Assembly (NCBI RefSeq): GCF_030372065.1
Contig: NZ_JAUDEA010000003.1
Coordinates: 62,001 to 126,000, forward strand
Direction of reading: 5' to 3'
Origin: Thermophilibacter provencensis
Lineage (GTDB): Bacteria > Actinomycetota > Coriobacteriia > Coriobacteriales > Atopobiaceae
Length of the DNA stretch: 64,000 bases
This document shows positions 22,994 to 31,892 of the stretch, piece after piece; position 1 is the first letter of the stretch, and each line of letters begins with the position of its first letter. Made by a program: the position numbers and the translations under genes. The notes below the pieces were generated by a model that worked only from the letters and a program-made list of their open reading frames with translations, did not search any database and was not told the DNA's origin.

Positions 22994-23605
22994 CTACTCC
23001 TCCTTGGCGGGGTGCTCGGCCAGCCACGCGCCCACCATGCGCAGGTCCGCCTCAAGGAGCGGCTGCCAGTCGGAGTGGTAGATGCAGGCCGCCGGGTGGA
23101 AGGTCGGGCATACCACAAAGTGGCCCGTCTGGTAGAGCTGGCCACGCAGCGACGTCACGCCGGCATTGGTGCGCAGCACAAACTGCGAGGCAAAGTTGCC
23201 CAAGCACACGATGACGTCCGGCCAGATGCTGCGGATCTGCTCGCGCAGAAACGGCGAGCAGGCCTCGATCTCGTCCGGCTTGGGGTTGCGGTTTCCGGGC
23301 GGGCGGCACTTCACCACGTTGGCGATGTAAATCTCGTCGCGTGTGAGGCCCACGCAGCCGAGAAGGGCATCGAGCTTGTGCCCCGCCGCGCCCACGAAGG
23401 GCTCGCCCTGGAGGTCCTCGTTGCGGCCGGGGCCCTCGCCCACAAACATCACGCGCGCATGCGGGTTGCCCACGCCAAAGACGAGGTTCGTGCGCGTGGC
23501 ACCGAGCGGGCACAGCTGGCAGTTGCCCATAAGGTCGCGAATCTCCTCGAGCGTGACCTCGCGCGGCTTCTGGTGGTCGTGGCCGGGTATGTGCATGACG
23601 GACAT
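22994..23605 (-). CDS. Uracil-DNA glycosylase, family 4 (iron-sulfur type)
   Basis: A 203-residue DNA repair enzyme that removes uracil from DNA. Family-4 features are the N-terminal cluster cysteines in NCQLCPLGATRTNLVFGVGNP, the active-site loop VGEGPGRNEDLQGEPFVGAAGHKLDALL, the cluster cysteines in NVVKCRPPGNRNPKPDEIEAC, and the HPAA motif near the C-terminus. The ATG at 23603-23605 has AAGGGGG eight bases upstream; a second ATG lies nine bases downstream. It sits between alr and tsaE in a tight run of housekeeping genes. Confidence 0.9.
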   Translation of the reverse strand: MSVMHIPGHDHQKPREVTLEEIRDLMGNCQLCPLGATRTNLVFGVGNPHARVMFVGEGPGRNEDLQGEPFVGAAGHKLDALLGCVGLTRDEIYIANVVKCRPPGNRNPKPDEIEACSPFLREQIRSIWPDVIVCLGNFASQFVLRTNAGVTSLRGQLYQTGHFVVCPTFHPAACIYHSDWQPLLEADLRMVGAWLAEHPAKEE

Positions 23606-23639
23606 GAGGTCGAGCCCCCTTCGCTCTGCAGCGGAGCCC

Positions 23640-24800
23640 TTACGTGTAGATCTTCTCAAGACGCATCCCAAAGTCGCAGACAACCTCGTAGTTGATCGTG
23701 TTTCTCAGCTCGGCCATCTCCTCGGCCGTAATGCGCTCGTCGCCGTCGGCGCCAATGATGGTGACCACGTCGCCGTACTCGACGGGGCGCGTGGGGCGAT
23801 AAGAACGGGCGCTGTTGACGTCCACGGCAAACATGAACTGGTCCATGCAGATGTTGCCCACCTGACGGCAGCGCACGCCGCCCACGAGCACGTCCATCTG
23901 GTTGGAGAGCTCGCGCGCCAGGCCATCGGCGTACCCGATGGGCACGGTGGCGACCTGCATGTTCTTTCTCGGCACGCGCCACGTGAGGCCATAGCCCACG
24001 CCGTCACCCACGTTGGGGTAGATCACGCGCACCACGCGCCCGCGCACGCTCATGACGGGCTCGAGCGAGATGCGAGGGCGCGTCACCTCGGCCGGGTGAA
24101 GCCCGTAGAGGCCCACGCCCACGCGGCACATGTCGAAATGGCACTCGGGGTGCAGGACGGTCCCCGGCGTGTTGTCGCAGTGGACGAGGCCCGTGTCGAG
24201 CCCTGCGCCGCGCAGCGCCTCGACCGCCTCCTTGAAGCGGTTGAGCTGCAGGGCAAAGTCCCAGTCGTCGAGGACGTCGGCCGTGGCAAAGTGCGTTAAG
24301 GTTCCCGCGCACTCCAGGCCGCGGTGAAAGTCGATGGTGCGGCGAAGCTCCACGACGTCGTCCCGGCGCACGCCGATGCGCGTCATGCCGGTGTCCACGG
24401 CAAGGTGGTAGCGCGCCACACGGTTCTCGGCGGCCGCGGCCTCACCGAGGGCGAGGGCAAAGTCGGCCGTGTAGACGGCGGGCATGAGATTGTGCTCCAC
24501 GAGCGTGTGCACGCAGTCGACGGGAGGCTCGGAGAGGATGAGGATCGGCCACTCGATGCCCGCCTCGCGCAGCGCCACGCCCTCGTCAACGGTGGCGACG
24601 GCAAACTGGCTCGCGCCGGCGGCGTGCATCGTCTTTGCGCAGGGCACGGCACCGTGCCCGTAGGCATCCGCCTTCACGACGCACATCATCTGGGTGTCGC
24701 GGCCCAGCAGGCGCTTGAACGCCTGGGTGTTGCGCCTGAGCGCGCCGAGGTTGACCTCGACCCACGACCATCTGTTAGCGGGACTCATGACCTTCTCCAT
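23640..24800 (-). CDS. alr: Alanine racemase
   Basis: A 386-residue pyridoxal-phosphate enzyme that makes D-alanine for peptidoglycan. The PLP lysine is Lys43 in VVKADAYGHGA. Other family motifs are VDTGMTRIGVR, HCDNTPGTVLHPE, RVGVGLYGL, GDGVGYGLTWRVP (catalytic tyrosine region), ATVPIGYADG and NICMDQFMF. The ATG at 24798-24800 is preceded by GAGGGGG. It lies downstream of nnrDE and acpS with short gaps and is probably in one operon with glmS. Confidence 0.95.
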   Translation of the reverse strand: MEKVMSPANRWSWVEVNLGALRRNTQAFKRLLGRDTQMMCVVKADAYGHGAVPCAKTMHAAGASQFAVATVDEGVALREAGIEWPILILSEPPVDCVHTLVEHNLMPAVYTADFALALGEAAAAENRVARYHLAVDTGMTRIGVRRDDVVELRRTIDFHRGLECAGTLTHFATADVLDDWDFALQLNRFKEAVEALRGAGLDTGLVHCDNTPGTVLHPECHFDMCRVGVGLYGLHPAEVTRPRISLEPVMSVRGRVVRVIYPNVGDGVGYGLTWRVPRKNMQVATVPIGYADGLARELSNQMDVLVGGVRCRQVGNICMDQFMFAVDVNSARSYRPTRPVEYGDVVTIIGADGDERITAEEMAELRNTINYEVVCDFGMRLEKIYT

Positions 24801-24829
24801 GGCAATCCCCCTCTCTTGACCCCTCGAGT

Positions 24830-26443
24830 CTACCCCTCGTCGGGCCCTTCGGGAAAGGCCGCGTGCTCGTCAACCGCGTCCGCGGCAAGCCCGATCACGT
24901 TGATGAGGTCGCCCGCCATGACGGCGTGCGAGCCCACGCGCTCGGCCGCGAGCGAGCCCGCATAGCCGTGGACCTCGCACACATAGGCGGCGAGAAGGGC
25001 AAGGTCGGGGTCCTCGTCGCGGTGCATGGCAAGGGCCGCCGCCATCATGCCGGAGAGCACGTCGCCCGATCCGGCCGTTGCGAGCGCGGCGGGGCCGGGC
25101 TTGGGCAGCACGGCGCGCTCAACCCCCACGCAGGCGGTCGCGTTGCTCTTGGTAACAACAACGAGCTCGGAGCCGCCGTCGGACCACACGACCTTGCGCG
25201 CGGCCTCAAGCTGGGAGACGAGCGAGTCCGGCACGGGCGTGGTGGCGCCCACGAGGCGGCCCAGCTCGCCACGGTGCGGCGTGAGGATGAGCGGTGCCGT
25301 GCGTCGCGTCACCTCGGGAAACTCGGGGAGCTCGCCGTTGGTGAGGCGAGCGAGGCAGTTGAGGCCGTCGGCATCTATGACCAGGGGCGTCGAGGAGCCG
25401 AGGAGCGCCGAGACGAGCGCGCACGTGCCGCCGCTCACGCGCATGCCGGGACCCACGAGCACCGCCGAGGAGCGCTCGGCGAGCTTGAGGACCACGTCGC
25501 GAGCATCCGAGGTAATCACGCCGTCGGCATCCTCCGGCAGCGCGACCACGGGAATCTCGAGGAGGTGCGCCTGGGCCACGCCCGCCGCGGAAGCCGGCAT
25601 GGCGAGCGTCACGTAGCCGGCGCCCATGCGCGCGGCGGCGCGGGCGGCCATGATCGCGGCGCCGGGGAAGCGCCGCGAGCCGCCCACCACGAGCACGGAG
25701 CCGCGCGAGAACTTGTCGACGGCCGCGGAGCGGGGCGCGGTCACCTCGAGGTAATCGGAGAGGTCCGTGCGCCAGGCCACGGGGTCGGCGTCCACGACGA
25801 GCCGCTCGGTCTGCTCGGCAAGCGGGGCCACGACGATGGCACCGCACACGTCGCGCCCGTCATCGGCGAGAAGCCCGGGCTTGAGGGAGAGCATGGTCAC
25901 GGTCATGTCCGCCACCACGCACGCGCTCGCGGCATGACCGGTCTGCCCGGAGAGTCCGCTCGGCACGTCAACGGAGACGACGCGCGCTCCGCACGCGTTC
26001 ACGCACTCGATCCAGATGTCAAAGGGGGCGCGCACCTCTCCGTGAAAGCCGGTGCCCAGCATGCAGTCGAGCACGACGTCGGCCGTCTCGAGCAGGCTCT
26101 CGAGCTCGTCTCGCGGGGGTCCCACGAGGGTCGAGACGCCCGCGCGCACGGCGCTCTGGGCAACCTGGCGGGCCAGGTCCCCGGACAGGCCGTCGGGCTC
26201 GATGGGGCACACGACCTTGACGTTGACGCCGCGACCGTGAAGCGCCTCCGCGGCAACCCAGCCGTCGCCGCCGTTGTTGCCCAGGCCGGTGAGGACCACG
26301 ACGTTGTCCACGTCCCCCAGCTCGAGCACCTCCTGAGCCGCGGCGTAGCCGGCGCGGTGCATGAGCTCGGAGACGCTCACGCCCTCGCGGGTGAGGGCGA
26401 CCTCGACGCACCGCACGTCGTTGATGTTGAGAACGGGCTGCAT
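24830..26443 (-). CDS. Bifunctional NAD(P)H-hydrate epimerase / ADP-dependent dehydratase
   Basis: A 537-residue metabolite-repair enzyme (NnrE-NnrD fusion). The N-terminal epimerase (~1-220) shows VVLTGLGNNGGDGWVAAEALHGRG and DCMLGTGFHGEVRAPFDIWI. The C-terminal dehydratase (~230-520) shows GSRRFPGAAIMAARAAARMGAGYVT, LILTPHRGELGRL and the ATP/ADP-binding ATAGSGDVLSGMMAA. Together they recover damaged NAD(P)H hydrates. The start ATG (26441-26443) uses a ribosome site that overlaps the stop of acpS (AAAGGAGTAG), so the two are coupled. Confidence 0.94.
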   Translation of the reverse strand: MQPVLNINDVRCVEVALTREGVSVSELMHRAGYAAAQEVLELGDVDNVVVLTGLGNNGGDGWVAAEALHGRGVNVKVVCPIEPDGLSGDLARQVAQSAVRAGVSTLVGPPRDELESLLETADVVLDCMLGTGFHGEVRAPFDIWIECVNACGARVVSVDVPSGLSGQTGHAASACVVADMTVTMLSLKPGLLADDGRDVCGAIVVAPLAEQTERLVVDADPVAWRTDLSDYLEVTAPRSAAVDKFSRGSVLVVGGSRRFPGAAIMAARAAARMGAGYVTLAMPASAAGVAQAHLLEIPVVALPEDADGVITSDARDVVLKLAERSSAVLVGPGMRVSGGTCALVSALLGSSTPLVIDADGLNCLARLTNGELPEFPEVTRRTAPLILTPHRGELGRLVGATTPVPDSLVSQLEAARKVVWSDGGSELVVVTKSNATACVGVERAVLPKPGPAALATAGSGDVLSGMMAAALAMHRDEDPDLALLAAYVCEVHGYAGSLAAERVGSHAVMAGDLINVIGLAADAVDEHAAFPEGPDEG

Positions 26444-26446
26444 GTT

Positions 26447-27016
26447 CTACTCCTTTGGAAGAGGCTGGGACGCGTCTTGCTCGTCTTGTCCACTTTGTAC
26501 CCGGTGCAAAGTGGACACGGATGAGAGCTCGTCCTCCTGGACGCGCTCCAGCTCGTCGAGAATGGAGCGAGCCTCCTTGAACGAGCTCGCGAGGGCGCGG
26601 GCGGCGTCCTGGCGCGCGTCTGGCTCGGGACGAACGTCATCGGTCACGGCAATGGCGTTTGCCACCGCCACGTCATGGGTGTGCGAGATGGAGAGCGCAA
26701 TCTCGCGGATGCCCCGCTCCCGCGCGATCTGCGCGGCACGGCCGGAGAGAATCGCGCGCGGGCGGCCCGATTCGTCGCGCCCCACAGAGACGTCACGGAA
26801 GCCCACGCCGTCGGAGAAGCCCGTGCCCAACGCCTTCACCACCGCCTCGCGCGCGGCAAAGCGCGCGGCGTAGTGCTCCGCTGGCCGCGCGCACCCCTCG
26901 CAGTAGGCACGCTCCTCGTCCGTGAAGACGCGCCGGGCAAAGTTGGGGCGCCGCCTGAGCACGCGCTCCATGCGCTCGATCTCGAGCATGTCAACGCCAA
27001 TTCCCGCAGTTGCCAT
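26447..27016 (-). CDS. acpS: Holo-[acyl-carrier-protein] synthase with extended C-terminus
   Basis: The first ~125 residues are a normal AcpS that transfers 4'-phosphopantetheine to acyl carrier protein: GIGVDMLEIERMERVL (magnesium-binding Asp), FAAREAVVKALGTGF (Glu and Lys) and LSISHTHDVAVANAI. The usual length is 120-130 residues; this protein has 189. The extra tail is a helix (FKEARSILDELERVQEDE) followed by SSVSTLHRVQSGQDEQ, which is the translation of a family E palindromic repeat (26487-26517). The tail has probably grown by a repeat insertion over the original stop. The ATG at 27014-27016 lies three bases after the stop of glmS. Confidence 0.92.
   Translation of the reverse strand: MATAGIGVDMLEIERMERVLRRRPNFARRVFTDEERAYCEGCARPAEHYAARFAAREAVVKALGTGFSDGVGFRDVSVGRDESGRPRAILSGRAAQIARERGIREIALSISHTHDVAVANAIAVTDDVRPEPDARQDAARALASSFKEARSILDELERVQEDELSSVSTLHRVQSGQDEQDASQPLPKE
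26487..26517. repeat. Family E palindromic repeat inside the 3' end of acpS
   Basis: TGTCCACTTTG and CAAAGTGGACA surround a nine-base centre. It is translated in frame as part of AcpS. The second copy lies at 42662-42692. Confidence 0.85.
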
Positions 27017-27018
27017 CT

Positions 27019-28869
<1,851 letters not shown>

Positions 28870-28919
28870 GCGGGCCTCCTGGTGTGTTTAAGCTGCGCCA
28901 TCGATTGTACCAGCGCACC

Positions 28920-28948
28920 ATGACAATGGACTCTGACGCCAGTGTCAT
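28920..28948. repeat. Family C repeat, single half unit
   Basis: ATGACAATGG and CCAGTGTCAT bracket ACTCTGACG. It lies between glmM and glmS, 14 bases beyond the glmM terminator hairpin. Confidence 0.65.
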
Positions 28949-28961
28949 AAACCAATAGGGA

Positions 28962-29011
28962 CGGGCGGCTGACGGACGCTTCTGGCAAGAGGAACGTCCG
29001 GCAGCCGCCCG
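28962..29011 (-). terminator. Hairpin terminator after glmM
   Basis: A 17-base stem with one mismatch (28962-28978 against 28995-29011) has a 16-base loop. It lies 24 bases after the glmM stop, and the minus-strand 3' side continues TCCCTATTGGTTTAT. The T run is poor, so termination may be incomplete and glmS could be partly cotranscribed. Confidence 0.6.
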
Positions 29012-29034
29012 CAGGGATTCCTGGGTCTGGGGCC

Positions 29035-30372
29035 CTAGGCCTTGAACGGCTCCAGCGCCTTGAGGACGATGGCGTTGGCCTGCTTGCAGAGCTCGTCGGT
29101 GGGAGCCTCGGCAAGGGTGCGGACCAGCGGCTCGGTGCCGGAGGCGCGCACGAGCACGCGGCCCTGCCCGGCGAGGAACTCCTCGGCCTGCTTCACGGCG
29201 TCGAGCACACCGGCGTCGCTCATCGCGGCGTCCTTGTCGGTCACGCGCACGTTGATGAGCTCCTGCGGGTAGAGCTTCACCGGCGCGCAGAGCTGCGAGA
29301 GGGTCTCGCGCTCGGCGCGGATGACCTCCATCACGCGCAGGCTCGTCATGATGCCGTCGCCCGTGCGCTCGATGTCGCCAAAGATGATGTGGCCGGACTG
29401 CTCGCCACCCAGGCTGTAGCCGTTCTCGCGCATGCACGCATAGACGTTCTTGTCGCCCACCGCGGTGGTCTCGTAGGAGAGGCTCGCCTCGTCAAAGGCC
29501 TTGAAGAGGCCGTAGTTGCTCATGACGGTGGGAACCACGGTGCCGGCGGTGAGGCGGCCGTGCTTGTTGAGGTAGACGCCGCACACGTAGAGGATGAGGT
29601 CGCCGTCAACCACGTTGCCGCGCTCGTCCACGGCAATGCAGCGGTCGGCGTCGCCGTCGTAGGCAAAGCCCACGTCGAGGCCCTGCTCCACCACGTGACG
29701 ACGCAGGCGGTCGATGTGGGTGGAGCCGCAGTCAACGTTGATGTTGAAGCCGTCGGGTGCGTTGTTGATCACGCGGACGTCCGCGCCGAGGGCGTCAAAG
29801 ACGGGCTTGGCAACGGAGGACGCGGCTCCGTTGGCGCAGTCCAGGCCAACCTTCACGCCCTGCAGCGAGAAGTTCGCGCTCGCGATGAGGTGGGCGATGT
29901 AGCGGTTGCGGCCCTGCATGTAGTCGACGGTGCAGCCGATGGCATCGGCGGTTGCCAGCGGCACCTCGAGCTTGCCATCAATGTAGTCCTCGATCTGCTC
30001 GAGAACGTCCTCGTCCATCTTGAAGCCCTCGCCGTTGACGAGCTTGATGCCGTTGTCGGTGTAGGGGTTGTGGCTCGCGGAGATGATGATGCCGCAGTCA
30101 AAGCGGCCGTCCACGGTCTCGTACGCAACGCCGGGCGTGGGGATGACGTGCAGCATGTAGGCGTCGGCACCGGACGCCACGAGGCCCGCGATGAGCGCGG
30201 ACTCAAACATGTAGCTCGAGCGACGGGTGTCCTTGCCCACCACCACGCGGGCCTTCTTCTCCTGGCGCGCGCCATAGTACCAGCCCACAAAGCGGCCGAT
30301 CTTGAAGGCGTGCTCGACGTCGAGGCCCTCGTTGGCGCGGCCGCGGAAGCCGTCGGTGCCAAAGTACTTCAT
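29035..30372 (-). CDS. glmM: Phosphoglucosamine mutase
   Basis: A 445-residue enzyme that converts glucosamine-6-phosphate into glucosamine-1-phosphate in the UDP-GlcNAc pathway. Phosphoserine Ser100 lies in IISASHNPYTDNG. The metal-binding loop is YDGDADRCIAVDERG, the sugar loop GGEQSGHIIFG and the phosphate loop VRASGTEPLVR. The ATG at 30370-30372 (MKYFGTDGFRGRANE) has GAGGAG upstream. It stands just upstream of glmS, so two successive steps are encoded together. Confidence 0.96.
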   Translation of the reverse strand: MKYFGTDGFRGRANEGLDVEHAFKIGRFVGWYYGARQEKKARVVVGKDTRRSSYMFESALIAGLVASGADAYMLHVIPTPGVAYETVDGRFDCGIIISASHNPYTDNGIKLVNGEGFKMDEDVLEQIEDYIDGKLEVPLATADAIGCTVDYMQGRNRYIAHLIASANFSLQGVKVGLDCANGAASSVAKPVFDALGADVRVINNAPDGFNINVDCGSTHIDRLRRHVVEQGLDVGFAYDGDADRCIAVDERGNVVDGDLILYVCGVYLNKHGRLTAGTVVPTVMSNYGLFKAFDEASLSYETTAVGDKNVYACMRENGYSLGGEQSGHIIFGDIERTGDGIMTSLRVMEVIRAERETLSQLCAPVKLYPQELINVRVTDKDAAMSDAGVLDAVKQAEEFLAGQGRVLVRASGTEPLVRTLAEAPTDELCKQANAIVLKALEPFKA

Positions 30373-30625
30373 GGATCGCTCCTCTCGGGAGGTATCAGAA
30401 CAAAAGACCAGAACCATCCTACTCGTATGGGGACGGCGGGGCTGTGACGGTTGTGTAAACACAGAAAGGTTGCGCGGAGTCCTCACGTCGCGCGCCCCAT
30501 CGCCAGGCGCTGCCCCTCCCCATTATCGCGCAGAATCAAACACCGCTTTTTATATCCGCAGGTCAAAGTAACGTACACGTACGCTTTTGCACGTTAGGCA
30601 GAGACGGGCGAGCAAGGACCTGGTC

Positions 30626-30843
30626 GAGATTTTCCCCTTCGTGTAGCGCTCGCGTCGCGCTCCAAGAAATCTGCCCCCTCGTGTAGCGTGAAATCGGGCC
30701 AATTCGGGAGTTCTGCTGAGTATCGACGCGCGTTTGCGCAGTTGACCATCAGCCGGCTATTCCCGAAATCCCCGAAACCACGCTACACGAGGGGGCAGAT
30801 TTCCGCCTGACGACGCACGGCGCTACACGAAGGGGAAAATCTC
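30626..30843. repeat. Nested inverted repeats in the glmM-rpsI gap
   Basis: The outer arms are 30626-30648 and 30821-30843 (GAGATTTTCCCCTTCGTG and onward). The inner arms are 30666-30690 and 30779-30803 (GAAATCTGCCCCCTCGTG and onward). Outer and inner arms resemble each other and share CTCGTGTAGCG or TTCGTGTAGCG. The ~88-base centre holds a weaker TTCGGGA/TCCCGAA pair. No open frame is evident. The gap is 30373-30898 (526 bases); its part nearer glmM holds the glmM ribosome site and AT-rich DNA with a TACGTACACGTACG-like stretch near 30567-30582, but no gene. Confidence 0.85.
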
Positions 30844-30878
30844 AAAAAAAGACCCGCCGAGTAGAGCTCGACGGGTCC
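30844..30878 (-). terminator. Rho-independent terminator after rpsI
   Basis: On the minus strand GACCCGTCGAG pairs with CTCGGCGGGTC and is followed by seven T residues. It starts 21 bases after the rpsI stop and abuts the nested repeat. Confidence 0.88.
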
Positions 30879-30898
30879 AAGGGTGCGATGAGGTCGCC

Positions 30899-31294
30899 TT
30901 AGCGCTTGGAGAACTGCGGGCGCTTGCGGGCCTTCTTGAGGCCGTACTTCTTACGCTCGACGGAGCGGGCGTCACGGGTGAGGTAGCCGGCCTTCTTGAG
31001 GTCGTCACGGTACTCGCCGGCGTCGAGAAGGGCGCGGGCGATGCCGAGGCGCAGCGCGCCGGCCTGGCCGGTGATGCCGCCGCCGTCGCAGTTGGCGAGG
31101 ACGTCAAAGCGCTCGGCGGTCTCGGTCAGGCGAAGCGGGGCAACGGCGTTGTCAACGAGCTGCTGACGGCCGAAGTAGTTGATGGCCTCACGGCCGTTCA
31201 CGACGACCTTGCCGGTGCCGGGGACGAGACGAACGCGGGCGACAGCCTCCTTGCGGCGGCCGGTGCCGGTGTAAACAACGGTGTTCTCAGCCAT
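30899..31294 (-). CDS. rpsI: 30S ribosomal protein S9
   Basis: A 131-residue protein with the full S9 signature: [47 protein letters not shown] and the conserved C-terminus [12 protein letters not shown], whose tail reaches the ribosomal P site. It follows rplM by three bases, the usual L13-S9 operon, and ends in a clear terminator. Confidence 0.97.
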   Translation of the reverse strand: MAENTVVYTGTGRRKEAVARVRLVPGTGKVVVNGREAINYFGRQQLVDNAVAPLRLTETAERFDVLANCDGGGITGQAGALRLGIARALLDAGEYRDDLKKAGYLTRDARSVERKKYGLKKARKRPQFSKR

Positions 31295-31297
31295 CGG

Positions 31298-31738
31298 TTA
31301 GGCCCTCCAATCAATCTGGACGGGGTTCTGGGCAGTGTGCGGGTGCTCGGGGCCGGCGTAGACCTTGAGCTTCATGCCCTGCTTGCGGCCGAGGGTGGTC
31401 TTCGGCAGCATGCCCTTGATGGCGTGCTCGACAACGCGCTCGGGGTGCTTCTCCATGGCCTCGCGGAAGCTCTCGAGCTTGAGGCCTCCGAGGTAGCCGG
31501 AGTAGCGCCAGTACTGCTTGTGATCAGCCTTGACGCCGGTGAGAACGACCTTGTCGGCGTTGATGACAACGACGAAGTCACCGGTGTCGGCGTTGGGGGT
31601 GAACTGGGGCTTGTTCTTGCCACGAAGAATCATGGCAGCGGTGGTGGCCAGACGACCGAGGGTCGCGCCCTCAGCGTCGATGAGCACCCACTTGCGCTCG
31701 ACTTCGCCGTTCTTGGCGAACTGAGTCGACTTCTTCAC
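31298..31738 (-). CDS. rplM: 50S ribosomal protein L13
   Basis: A 146-residue protein with the L13 motifs [31 protein letters not shown]-like [17 protein letters not shown], and [29 protein letters not shown]. The start is a GTG (31736-31738) with AGGAGG upstream. A TATACT hexamer on the minus strand (31837-31832) is a plausible -10, giving a leader of ~90 bases, but no good -35 accompanies it. It is the first gene of the rplM-rpsI operon. Confidence 0.97.
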   Translation of the reverse strand: MKKSTQFAKNGEVERKWVLIDAEGATLGRLATTAAMILRGKNKPQFTPNADTGDFVVVINADKVVLTGVKADHKQYWRYSGYLGGLKLESFREAMEKHPERVVEHAIKGMLPKTTLGRKQGMKLKVYAGPEHPHTAQNPVQIDWRA

Positions 31739-31892
31739 TTGACTCCTCCTACATACCTACGAGTGACGGCTTCTGGACAAACCGCCGTGCTTTTGTCAGA
31801 GATTACGGGGCTCTGTGGAAAAGCTGTAAGAGTATAGCGCATCAACGGCCGGCTCGACCTGTGAATTTTCCGTCCATAAGCCGCACAAATGG

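Noticed and set aside
28870-29034. glmS ribozyme or riboswitch upstream of glmS
   Set aside because: The gap is filled by a terminator hairpin and a repeat; the conserved ribozyme core is not visible and there is no room for it.
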